Positions 8,876-16,816 of a DNA stretch of 35,340 nt are shown here, in pieces (the stretch's first letter is position 1; every line of letters begins with the position of its first letter). The notes under the pieces are model-generated. The model saw nothing but the letters and a program-made list of their open reading frames with translations. It was not told where the DNA came from and ran no database searches. The position numbers and the translations under genes were made by a program. The DNA comes from an uncultured Anaerolineales bacterium (lineage in GTDB: Bacteria > Chloroflexota > Anaerolineae > Anaerolineales > UBA6663): positions 1-35,340 of the forward strand of contig CALFZO010000035.1 in the NCBI GenBank assembly GCA_937952305.1, in the 5' to 3' direction.

Positions 8876-10867
8876 ATGTTCTCTCTCGTTCCCCTCGTCG
8901 TCCTGTTCCCGCTGGCCGGCTTCGCGGCCAACGCCTTCTTCGGCAGGCAGCTGGGCGCCGCGCGCGCCGGCCTGCTGGCGGTGCTGGCGGCCGGCGCGGC
9001 CTTCCTGGTGGCCGTTGTCCAGCTGGCGGCCCTGGCCGGCAATGGTTTTGCGCCGGTCACGGTGCCGGTGGCCGAGTGGCTGCGCGTCGGCGATTTCCAC
9101 GTGGCCTGGGCCTTCCAGGTGGACACGCTCTCGGTCACGATGATGCTGGTGGTGGCCGGCGTGGGCACGCTCATCCACATCTACGCCCTCGGCTACATGC
9201 GTGAGGACGTTCAGCACAACGGCGACCCCGGCCGCTACCCGCGCTTCTTCGTCTACCTGAACCTGTTCCTGGCCAGCATGCTGGTGCTGGTGGGCGCCGA
9301 CAACTTCCTGATGCTGTTCGTGGGCTGGGAGGGTGTGGGCCTGTGCTCGTACCTGCTGATCGGCTTCTGGTTCGAGAAGGGCGCGGCCGGCCTGGGCAAT
9401 GCCCGCGCGGCCATGAAGGCGTTCGTGGTCAACCGCATCGGCGACTTCGGCCTGCTGCTGGCGATGTTCCTGATCTACTGGACCTTCGGCACGCTCACCT
9501 TCAGCGAGCTGTTCGAGCGGCTGAAGACCGTGCGCCTGGACGCCACCGGCCAGCTGATCGTCACCGCCATCACGCTGCTGCTGCTGCTGGGCGCCACCGG
9601 CAAGAGCGCGCAGCTGCCGCTGTACGTCTGGCTGCCGGACGCCATGGCCGGCCCGACGCCGGTCTCGGCCCTGATCCACGCCGCGACGATGGTGACGGCC
9701 GGCATCTACATGATCACGCGCAACCACGTCCTGTTCGCGCTGGCGCCGCAGTCTATGGAGGTGGTGGCCTGGATCGGCGCGGCCACGGCCCTGTTCGCGG
9801 GCACCATCGCCGTGGCGCAGACCGACATCAAGCGCGTGCTGGCCTACTCCACTATCTCGCAGCTGGGCTTCATGATCGCGGCCGTGGGCCTGGGCGCCTA
9901 CGTGGCCGGGATGTTCCACCTGGTGACGCACGCCTTCTTCAAGGCGCTGCTCTTCCTCAGCGCCGGCTCGGTGATCCAGGCCGTGGAGCGCGGGGGGGCG
10001 CAGGGGGGCGCGCACGCCGGCCAGAGTGCGGAGGCGCACCACGATCCGCAGGACATGCGCTTCATGGGCGGGCTGTGGGGCAAGCTGCCGATCACGCAGT
10101 GGGTGTTCCTGATCGGGGCGCTGGCCCTGGCCGGTCTGCCGCCGCTGGCCGGCTTCTTCTCCAAGGACGAGATCCTGCTGGACGCGTTTGAGCACAACCC
10201 GGCCATCTTCTGGGTGCTGGTGGCGGCCGCCTTCCTGACGGCCTTCTACATGGGCCGGCAGTTGCTGCTGGTGTTCTTCGGCCAGCCGCGTTCAACCGCC
10301 GCCGCCCACGCCACCGAGAGCCCGGCCGTAGTGACCACGCCGCTGATCATCCTGGCGCTGCTATCGTTCTTCGGCGGCCTGCTCAACCTGCCCAAGTTCG
10401 GCCTGTACGGCTATGCCGGCTCATTGCTGCTGAAGGAGTTCCTGTCCTTCAGCGTGGAGGCCGAGGCGCTGCCGTTCAACGCCTTTGTGGCCGGCCTGTC
10501 CACGGTGCTGGCGCTGGCGGCCCTGGGGCTGGCCTACGTGCTGTACGGCCGCGCCCAGGCCACGGCCCAGGACCGTGATCCGCTGGCCGCGTTGCTCGGC
10601 CCGGTCTTCGGCTGGCTGCGGGACAAGTGGTACGTGGACGAGCTGTACGGCTTCCTGGTGGTGACGCCCTTCAACACACTCAGCCAGCTGGCGGCCCGCG
10701 CCCTGGACCTGGGCGGTGTGGATATGACCTTCAACAACCTGGGCGAGCTGGCCCGGGCCGTGGGCGCCGGCCTGGCGCGCTTCCAGCTGGGCTACGCCCG
10801 GCGGTACGCGCTGGTGATGTTCCTGGGCGCCGTGGCCGTGCTGGCCTATTTCCTGATCGCGCGCTGA
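8876..10867 (+). CDS. nuoL: NADH-quinone oxidoreductase subunit L (antiporter-like)
   Basis: NuoL is the distal antiporter-like subunit that carries a proton channel and the long lateral helix along the membrane arm. The 663-residue, highly hydrophobic protein keeps E152 in WEGVGLCSYLL, matching the channel glutamate, and the lysine-containing GKSAQLPLYVWLPDAM motif at about 242-257. A hydrophilic Gly/His-rich loop (about residues 371-395) precedes the typical MGGL segment. The gene starts nine bases after the nuoK stop, and nuoM begins one base after its own stop, suggesting tight translational coupling. Confidence 0.97.
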   Translation: MFSLVPLVVLFPLAGFAANAFFGRQLGAARAGLLAVLAAGAAFLVAVVQLAALAGNGFAPVTVPVAEWLRVGDFHVAWAFQVDTLSVTMMLVVAGVGTLIHIYALGYMREDVQHNGDPGRYPRFFVYLNLFLASMLVLVGADNFLMLFVGWEGVGLCSYLLIGFWFEKGAAGLGNARAAMKAFVVNRIGDFGLLLAMFLIYWTFGTLTFSELFERLKTVRLDATGQLIVTAITLLLLLGATGKSAQLPLYVWLPDAMAGPTPVSALIHAATMVTAGIYMITRNHVLFALAPQSMEVVAWIGAATALFAGTIAVAQTDIKRVLAYSTISQLGFMIAAVGLGAYVAGMFHLVTHAFFKALLFLSAGSVIQAVERGGAQGGAHAGQSAEAHHDPQDMRFMGGLWGKLPITQWVFLIGALALAGLPPLAGFFSKDEILLDAFEHNPAIFWVLVAAAFLTAFYMGRQLLLVFFGQPRSTAAAHATESPAVVTTPLIILALLSFFGGLLNLPKFGLYGYAGSLLLKEFLSFSVEAEALPFNAFVAGLSTVLALAALGLAYVLYGRAQATAQDRDPLAALLGPVFGWLRDKWYVDELYGFLVVTPFNTLSQLAARALDLGGVDMTFNNLGELARAVGAGLARFQLGYARRYALVMFLGAVAVLAYFLIAR

Positions 10868-10868
10868 C

Positions 10869-12365
10869 ATGGACGTTCTCTTCTCCACCCTCACGACCGT
10901 CACCGCTTTTCCGCTCGTCGGCGTGGTGATCCTGCTGTTCATGCGCGGCGAGCAGAAGACCGCGCTGCGCTGGGTCGCCCTGACGACGGCGCTGATCACG
11001 TTCGGCCTGTCGCTGCTCATGCTGGCCCAGTTCAGCATCGCGCCGGGCTTCCAGCTGGTCATCCGGACGCCTTGGTTCCGGGTCGGCGATTTCGCCGCCG
11101 ATTTCTACCTGGGCGTGGACGGCATCAGCGTGCTGCTGGTGCTGCTGACCACGTTCCTGGTGCCGATCGCCATCGCTTCCACCTGGGAGGCCGTGCAGGA
11201 CCGCGTCCGGGAGTTCCTGATTGCGTTCCTGCTGCTGGAAGTGGGCATGGTCGGCGTATTCCTGGCGCTGGACCTGGTGCTGTTCTACGTGTTCTGGGAG
11301 TTCACGCTCCTGCCGATGCTGTTCCTGATCGGCATCTGGGGCGGCGAGCGCCGGACCTACGCCGCGCTCAAGTTTTTCCTGTACACGTTCGCGGGCTCGA
11401 TCTTCATGCTGGTGGCGATCGTGTGGCTGGGGCTGAGCTACGGCACGTTTGCGCTGCCGGAGCTGATGGCGCGGGGTCTGCCAGCCGGGACGCAGACCTG
11501 GCTGTTCCTGGCCTTTGCCCTGGCCTTCGCCATCAAGGTGCCGGTCTGGCCGCTGCACTCCTGGCTGCCGGACGCGCACGTCGAGGCGCCCACGGCCGGC
11601 TCGGTGATCCTGGCCGGCGTCCTGCTGAAGCTGGGCACCTATGGCTTCGTGCGCTTCAACCTGGGCTTGTTCCCGCAGGCGGCGGTGCAGTTCGCGCCGT
11701 TCCTGGGCGTGCTGGCCGTCATCGGCATCCTGTACGGCGCGCTGGTGTCCTACGCGCAGGCGGACGCCAAGAAACTGGTGGCGTACTCATCGGTCAGCCA
11801 CCTGGGCTTTGTGATGCTCGGCCTGTTCGCGCTCAACCCGCTCGGCCTGCAGGGCGCGCTGCTGCAGATGATCAACCATGGCCTGAGCACGGGCGCGCTC
11901 TTCCTGCTGGTCGGCTTCATCTACGAGCGCCGGCACACGCGCCTGCTGTCCGAGTTCGGCGGGCTGTGGAAGGTCATGCCAATCTACGCGGCGCTGGCGC
12001 TGGTGGTCTTCCTGTCGTCGGCCGGGCTGCCCGGCTTGAACGGCTTCGTCGGCGAGTTCACGATCCTGCTGGGCGCCTGGGACGGCTACGCTCACTGGGG
12101 CTTTGCGGCCGCCGCCGCGCTGGGCGTGATCCTGGCCGCGGTCTACCTGCTCTGGCTCTTCTTCAAGATGTTCCAGGGCGAGGTGACCAACCCGAAGAAT
12201 GCCGGGCTGCCGGATCTGACGCGGCGCGAGGTGGCGCTGCTGGTGCCGCTTCTGATCCTGATCGTCTGGATCGGCGTCTACCCGCAGCCGTTCTTCGATC
12301 TGATGGCGCCGGCCGTGGACGCGCTGGCCGCCAACCTGAGCGCCGCGGCGTTGGCGGTGCGCTGA
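10869..12365 (+). CDS. nuoM: NADH-quinone oxidoreductase subunit M (antiporter-like)
   Basis: NuoM is the second antiporter-like proton-pumping subunit. The 498-residue membrane protein keeps the essential glutamate E144 in FWEFTLLPMLFLIG, with the same number as in E. coli. The lysine region includes AIKVPVWPLHSWLPDAHVEA. No Shine-Dalgarno sequence is visible, and the ATG lies one base after the nuoL stop, so initiation probably depends on ribosomes finishing nuoL. The length is normal. Confidence 0.97.
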   Translation: MDVLFSTLTTVTAFPLVGVVILLFMRGEQKTALRWVALTTALITFGLSLLMLAQFSIAPGFQLVIRTPWFRVGDFAADFYLGVDGISVLLVLLTTFLVPIAIASTWEAVQDRVREFLIAFLLLEVGMVGVFLALDLVLFYVFWEFTLLPMLFLIGIWGGERRTYAALKFFLYTFAGSIFMLVAIVWLGLSYGTFALPELMARGLPAGTQTWLFLAFALAFAIKVPVWPLHSWLPDAHVEAPTAGSVILAGVLLKLGTYGFVRFNLGLFPQAAVQFAPFLGVLAVIGILYGALVSYAQADAKKLVAYSSVSHLGFVMLGLFALNPLGLQGALLQMINHGLSTGALFLLVGFIYERRHTRLLSEFGGLWKVMPIYAALALVVFLSSAGLPGLNGFVGEFTILLGAWDGYAHWGFAAAAALGVILAAVYLLWLFFKMFQGEVTNPKNAGLPDLTRREVALLVPLLILIVWIGVYPQPFFDLMAPAVDALAANLSAAALAVR

Positions 12366-12428
12366 GGCGGACCTGATTCATGACCGGGGCGGTGGACCGC
12401 GCGCCCCTCGGCTGTGGCGGATGACGCT

Positions 12429-13919
12429 ATGACTCAAACTGATTTCATTGTGCTGCTGCCCGTGCTGGTCCTGGCTGGCTGGGCGCTGGTGCTCCTGCTG
12501 GTGGACCTGTTCGTGCCGGCGGGGCGCAAGGCCCTCACCGGCTGGCTGGCCCTGGTAGGTCCGGCCGGCGCGGTGCTGGCGCTGACGCTCTGGCCGAACG
12601 GCGGAGCATTGACCGGCTTTGGCGGGATGCTGGCGGCGGATGGCTTCGCGGTCTTCCTGCACCTGCTCTTCCTGGGCAGCGCCGCCCTCATCATCCTGCT
12701 GGCCCTCACCTACCTGCCGCGCGCCGGGATCGAGCGCGGTGAGTTCTACGTCCTGCTGCTGCTCACGGTCAGCGGCATGCTGCTGATGGCCCAGGCCGCC
12801 GACCTGATCGTGGTCTTCCTGGCGCTGGAACTGCTCTCCATCCCGCTCTACATCCTGGCCGGCTTTGCGCGCCCGCGGCTCTCGTCGGAAGAGTCGGCCA
12901 TGAAGTACTTCCTGCTGGGCGCTTTCGCCTCGGGTTTCTTCGTCTATGGCGTGGCGCTGACCTACGGGGCGGCCGGCTCCACCAACCTGAACGCCATCGT
13001 GACGGCGGCGCAGACCGGCCTGGTCCAGGGGGCGGCGGCCGCGCAGGCGCTGCCAGTGGCCCGCAGCCTGCTGGTGGCCGGCGCGGCCCTGATCCTGGTG
13101 GGGTTGGGCTTCAAGGTGGCGGCCGTGCCCTTCCACATGTGGACGCCGGACGTGTACGAGGGCGCGCCCTCGGTGGTGACGGCCTTCATGTCGGTGGGGG
13201 CCAAGGCCGGCGGCTTCGCGGCCCTGCTGCGCGTCTTTGTGACCGCCTTCCCGGGCCTGGCGCCGCAGTGGGCGAGCCTGCTGGCGATCCTGGCGGCGCT
13301 GACCATGATCGTGGGTAATTTTGCCGCGCTGCGCCAGGGCAACATCAAGCGCCTGCTGGCCTACTCCAGCATCGCGCACGCCGGCTACATCCTGATGGCG
13401 CTGCCGGCGGCCGGCTCGTCTTTCGCCGCGCAGAGCGACTACGCCGTGGGTTCGGCGCTGTTCTACCTGCTGGCCTACGCCCTGACCACGCTGGGCGCCT
13501 GGGCGGTGGTGATGGCCGTGGAACGCCAGGAAGGCGACGGCCTGGCCCTGACGGATTACGCCGGCCTGGCGGCGCGGCGGCCGGGGCTGGCGCTGGCGAT
13601 GGCGTTGTTCATGTTCTCGCTCACCGGCCTGCCGCCGACGGCGGGTTTCATCGCCAAGTTCTCGCTCTTCCGGGCCGCCATCGACGCCGGCTACCTGTGG
13701 CTGGCCATCGTCGGCGTGCTCACGTCGCTGGTGTCGGCCTATTACTACTTGCGGGTGGTGGTGCTGATGTTCATGCGCCCCGGCGCGGCCCAGGCGCTGG
13801 CGCGGCCCACGCTCGACTTGGCGGTGGGCGTGACCGCGCTTGCCACGCTGCTGATCGGCCTGCTGCCCGGCCCGCTGCTGGACCTGGCGCAGCGCTCGGT
13901 GTTGACGCTGACGCGTTGA
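12429..13919 (+). CDS. nuoN: NADH-quinone oxidoreductase subunit N (antiporter-like)
   Basis: NuoN is the third antiporter-like subunit, next to NuoK in the membrane arm. The 496-residue protein is hydrophobic throughout and keeps the channel glutamate at E134 (ALELLSIPLY) and the motif FHMWTPDVYEGAP. An in-frame GTG lies five codons upstream at 12414, but the ATG at 12429 starts directly with a hydrophobic helix and is preceded by GGCGGA, so it is preferred; the upstream start cannot be excluded. It is the last gene of the operon and is followed by a strong terminator. Confidence 0.95.
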   Translation: MTQTDFIVLLPVLVLAGWALVLLLVDLFVPAGRKALTGWLALVGPAGAVLALTLWPNGGALTGFGGMLAADGFAVFLHLLFLGSAALIILLALTYLPRAGIERGEFYVLLLLTVSGMLLMAQAADLIVVFLALELLSIPLYILAGFARPRLSSEESAMKYFLLGAFASGFFVYGVALTYGAAGSTNLNAIVTAAQTGLVQGAAAAQALPVARSLLVAGAALILVGLGFKVAAVPFHMWTPDVYEGAPSVVTAFMSVGAKAGGFAALLRVFVTAFPGLAPQWASLLAILAALTMIVGNFAALRQGNIKRLLAYSSIAHAGYILMALPAAGSSFAAQSDYAVGSALFYLLAYALTTLGAWAVVMAVERQEGDGLALTDYAGLAARRPGLALAMALFMFSLTGLPPTAGFIAKFSLFRAAIDAGYLWLAIVGVLTSLVSAYYYLRVVVLMFMRPGAAQALARPTLDLAVGVTALATLLIGLLPGPLLDLAQRSVLTLTR

Positions 13920-13940
13920 CGCCGCGCCCAGTGTTAAGGC

Positions 13941-13975
13941 AACGCCCCGGCCCTCGCGCCGGGGCGTTTTGTTTC
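13941..13975 (+). terminator. intrinsic terminator of the nuo operon
   Basis: A perfect 10-bp stem (13941-13950 with 13959-13968) with an 8-base loop is followed by a T-rich stretch, TTTTGTTT. It starts 21 bases after the nuoN stop. There is no matching T-run on the other strand, so it acts mainly on + strand transcripts. Confidence 0.92.
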
Positions 13976-13989
13976 CAGGCTGGGGGCCT

Positions 13990-14277
13990 TTACCGCGCGG
14001 CCTTCAGCCGGATCTGCTGCGGGCTATCGCCGGAGACGGTCAGCTCCTTGCGGGCTTGCATGTCTAGCTTGACGCAGGTGAGGTACCAGGTGATGGAGCC
14101 CTCGAAGCGGCCGGCCAGGGCCGTGTTCACGGCCGCTGCCAGCTCCTTGAAAGTCAGCGTATCCTGCTTTCGCAGGGCGGCGACGATGGCGGCGCGCACC
14201 TGGTCATACTTGGCGCGGCTGATACGCACCCCTTGTTTGCCGCGCGCCGGGTTGAGCGTGAGGATGGTGTCGTCCAT
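13990..14277 (-). CDS. DUF6958-like conserved small protein
   Basis: This 95-residue protein resembles a family of small bacterial proteins of unknown function (recalled as DUF6958). The family pattern is visible: an N-terminal TLNPARGKQGVRI, then an RAKYDQVRAAI helix, then GSITWYLTCVKLDMQAR and a C-terminal SPQQIRLK. The layout suggests a small helix-turn-helix-like fold, but no function is known. The frame is open to 14451, but the ATG at 14277 has a GGAGG four bases away and a promoter close upstream, so the short form is preferred. It is divergent from the MFS gene and convergent with nuoN. Confidence 0.8.
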   Translation of the reverse strand: MDDTILTLNPARGKQGVRISRAKYDQVRAAIVAALRKQDTLTFKELAAAVNTALAGRFEGSITWYLTCVKLDMQARKELTVSGDSPQQIRLKAAR

Positions 14278-14301
14278 GCGGCCTCCGAGCGAATGGCCGC
14301 G

Positions 14302-14330
14302 ATTGTAGTGAGGCGTGCCGGTCCGGTCAA
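14302..14330 (-). promoter_or_regulatory. sigma-70-type promoter for the DUF6958-like gene
   Basis: On the minus strand TTGACC (14330-14325) and TACAAT (14307-14302) are separated by exactly 17 bases, matching five of six bases of each consensus hexamer. The predicted start of transcription lies just before the GGAGG and ATG of the gene ending at 14277. Confidence 0.75.
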
Positions 14331-14343
14331 GCCGGCGCGCCTG

Positions 14344-14352
14344 TGTTACCAT
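14344..14352 (+). promoter_or_regulatory. possible extended -10 for the MFS gene
   Basis: TGTTACCAT reads as an extended -10 (TG, one base, TACCAT) 34 bases before the MFS start codon. There is no good -35 at the usual distance, so support is modest. The promoter of the divergent gene lies about 15 bases away. Confidence 0.35.
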
Positions 14353-14385
14353 TGCCTGCCGTTTTCGCTCAAAGTGATATCGACC

Positions 14386-15735
14386 ATGTTCTCGCGCACC
14401 CGCACCCGCCTCACCAACTTCTTCTCGCTGCCGCCCGCTCAGGTGGCGCACCCCGACCTCGCCCGGGATTTCCGCCGCAATTTCCTGGCCAACATGCTGG
14501 ACATGACCACCTGGCTGTTCGGCATCAGCTTTATCTCGGTCAGCGCCATCCTGCCGGTCTTCGCCAGCCGCCTGACAGAGTCACCCATCGTCATCGGCCT
14601 GATCCCGGCCATCCTGGACGCCGGCTGGTTCCTGCCGCAGCTCTTCCTGGCGCCGCTGGTGGAGCGCCAGCCGCGCAAGCTGCCGCTGGTGCTGTGGCTG
14701 GGCGCGCTCGAGCGCGTGCCATTCCTGTTGATGCCGCTGGTGGCCCTGTGGGTGCCCACGCTGCCGGCCGGCACCGGGATCGCGGTCTTCCTGGCGCTGC
14801 AGGCCTGGCGCGCTCTCGGCAGCGGGGTGGTGGCGGTGCCGTGGCAGGAGTTGATGGCCAAGGTCATCCCGGTGACGCATCGCGGGCGCTTCTTCGGTGT
14901 GGCGCACCTGGCGGGCCAGCTGCTCGGCGTGGGCGGCGCGGCGCTGGCGGCCGTCATCCTGGCCGCGCTGCCTTATCCGCAGAACTTCGCCCTGAGCTTC
15001 GCCGTCGGGGCGGCCGGCGTGTGGCTCTCGTTCATCTTCCTGGTGTTCACCAAGGAGCCGGCCCTGCCGCCGCCGGCCGGCGCGCCAGCTACCCGCCTGG
15101 ACCGCGAGTACGCGCGGCGGCTGTGGCAAATCCTCAAGCGCGACGCTAACTTCCGCCTGTACCTGATCAGCCGCTGGCTGACCTACCTGGGGACGATGGC
15201 GTCCGGCTTCCTGGCCGTGTACGCGGTGAAGCGCTTCAGCCTGGCCGACGATGTGGCCGGGATTTTCACCGGCCTCCTGTTCCTGACCGGCGTGGTCGGC
15301 TATGCCATCTGGGGCATGCTTGGCGACCGCCACGGCCACAAGCGCGTGATGGTGCTGGCGACGGTGCTCTGGCTGGCCACGCTGGGTGTGGCTCTCCTGG
15401 CCAACGCGGCCTGGGTCTTCTACCTGGTCTTTGCGCTGATGGGGCTGAGCAGCTCGGCCGGCCAGCTCTCCGATCTCAACCTGGCAATGGAGTTCGGCAA
15501 CGAGGCCGAGCGGCCGACGTACGTGGGGTTGACGCGCACGGTGACCGGCCCGGCGCTGCTGATCGCGCCGATCTTCGGCGGCTGGCTGGCGCAGACCTGG
15601 GGGTACCCGGCGTTGCTGACGGCGGCGCTGGTGTTCGCCGTGGCGGGCGGGGGGCTGCTGGCCTGGGGCGTGCGCGAGCCGCGCCACTTGGCGGCGGCGG
15701 TCACGCCGGCGCCGGCGCCAGTCGCTGAAGGATGA
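14386..15735 (+). CDS. MFS-family membrane transporter
   Basis: This 449-residue protein has about twelve hydrophobic segments and the look of a major facilitator superfamily permease. A motif-A-like loop, GMLGDRHGHKRVM, lies at about residues 308-320, between the second-half helices. The first-half equivalent (LVERQPRKLPLVL) is degenerate. The substrate cannot be read from the sequence. The frame is open to 14233, but the ATG at 14386 begins a short amphipathic leader before the first helices and avoids overlap with the divergent gene. The last 35 bases overlap the 3' end of the convergent glycosyltransferase gene. Confidence 0.85.
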   Translation: MFSRTRTRLTNFFSLPPAQVAHPDLARDFRRNFLANMLDMTTWLFGISFISVSAILPVFASRLTESPIVIGLIPAILDAGWFLPQLFLAPLVERQPRKLPLVLWLGALERVPFLLMPLVALWVPTLPAGTGIAVFLALQAWRALGSGVVAVPWQELMAKVIPVTHRGRFFGVAHLAGQLLGVGGAALAAVILAALPYPQNFALSFAVGAAGVWLSFIFLVFTKEPALPPPAGAPATRLDREYARRLWQILKRDANFRLYLISRWLTYLGTMASGFLAVYAVKRFSLADDVAGIFTGLLFLTGVVGYAIWGMLGDRHGHKRVMVLATVLWLATLGVALLANAAWVFYLVFALMGLSSSAGQLSDLNLAMEFGNEAERPTYVGLTRTVTGPALLIAPIFGGWLAQTWGYPALLTAALVFAVAGGGLLAWGVREPRHLAAAVTPAPAPVAEG

Positions 15736-16816
15736 AGTCCGCGATGGCCGCGGCCCCGTTCGGCCCGGCCGGCGCGCGGCGCGGCAAATCCAGCAGGCGC
15801 GGCAGGAAGGCGCTCCAGTCCCCGGAGTCGAAGGCGGCCTCCGGCACGTCTACCGCCGGCATGTGCGCGGCCACGTAATCCCCCAGCACGTCTGACTCGC
15901 GAAACCCCGGCCGGCGGATGAACCCGTACGGCACGCCGGCGTGGTAAGCCTCCGCCAGCGTGCTGTAGCCGAGCTTGCCGATCACGGCGTCGCAGCTGTT
16001 CACCAGATCGGGATGATAGATAGGCGAGTGATGCGGCAGCCGGACGAGGTTGTCGTCTTGTTCCCAACGCTCGCCGCCGCCCGGGATGATGAACCACACC
16101 CCGCGGTACGCGCGCAGCGCCTCCAGAAAACCGTAGCGCGGCTGGACGCCGCCCATGGTGAGCAGCACGGCCTTGGTCCGCGCCGGCAGGCCCAGCTTGC
16201 GGCGCACCGCCAGGACGGACTCGCGCGGCGTGCGCGCCACCGGGCGCGTCGTCAGGTCGGCTGGGCCGGGGTGGCAGAACGGCTCGGTCTGGACGCGGTA
16301 CGTGGCGCCGGCGTACAGGCCGCGCAGCGTTTCGGCGTGCGCGCGCAGGCGCGGGGCCTCGTCGAAATAGCCGGCGTAGATCCAGTCCCAGGTGAAGTTC
16401 TCCACCAGCACGGTCGGCAGGCCGGCCGCCTTTCCCACCGCAATCCCAAGCGCGGCGATGTCACACAGCACCAGGCGGCAGCCGGCGCTGACGAGTTGGT
16501 CGGCCAGCCGGTCCACCAGGCCGGGATCGAAGGGCAGCAGCACGTCCAGGCGGCGCGCGGTCTCGTCCAGGTCGGCCTGGATGGGCGTGATTTGCGCCAG
16601 GCCGACGTCGGTGGCCAGGCGGTGATAGGTGTAGGCGCCGGCGCCGACCGAGTCGGCGAAGAACCACTCCGGCGTCTGCGTGAAGACGTCGAAGTGGGCG
16701 TCCGGCTGGCGGGCGCGCACGGCCGTCAGCACGGCCGAGGCGCGCGCGGCGTGGCCGAAGCCGTGCGGGGTGAGGAAGCAGGCCAGGCGCGGTCCGCCGG
16801 CGCCCTGAGTCGTCAT
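15701..16816 (-). CDS. MurG-like glycosyltransferase family protein
   Basis: The 371-residue protein looks like a two-domain GT-B glycosyltransferase of the MurG/UDP-glycosyltransferase type. The N-terminal FLTPHGFGHAARASAVL (residues 14-30) matches the glycine-rich loop HGFGHATR seen in such proteins and in the N-terminal domain of some sugar kinases. A second-domain start is seen at LLTMGGVQPRYG, and a donor-binding region at GKLGYSTLAEAYHAGVPYGF. Acceptor and donor are unknown. Its ATG overlaps the stop of recD2 (ATGA), so it is translationally coupled to it. Its 3' end overlaps the convergent MFS gene. A long open frame continues upstream but is a shadow of recD2. Confidence 0.82.
   Translation of the reverse strand: MTTQGAGGPRLACFLTPHGFGHAARASAVLTAVRARQPDAHFDVFTQTPEWFFADSVGAGAYTYHRLATDVGLAQITPIQADLDETARRLDVLLPFDPGLVDRLADQLVSAGCRLVLCDIAALGIAVGKAAGLPTVLVENFTWDWIYAGYFDEAPRLRAHAETLRGLYAGATYRVQTEPFCHPGPADLTTRPVARTPRESVLAVRRKLGLPARTKAVLLTMGGVQPRYGFLEALRAYRGVWFIIPGGGERWEQDDNLVRLPHHSPIYHPDLVNSCDAVIGKLGYSTLAEAYHAGVPYGFIRRPGFRESDVLGDYVAAHMPAVDVPEAAFDSGDWSAFLPRLLDLPRRAPAGPNGAAAIADFILQRLAPAPA

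Noticed and set aside
14278..14451. N-terminal extension of the DUF6958-like gene
   Set aside because: A strong promoter and a GGAGG lie inside the extension, and the extra residues do not resemble the family.
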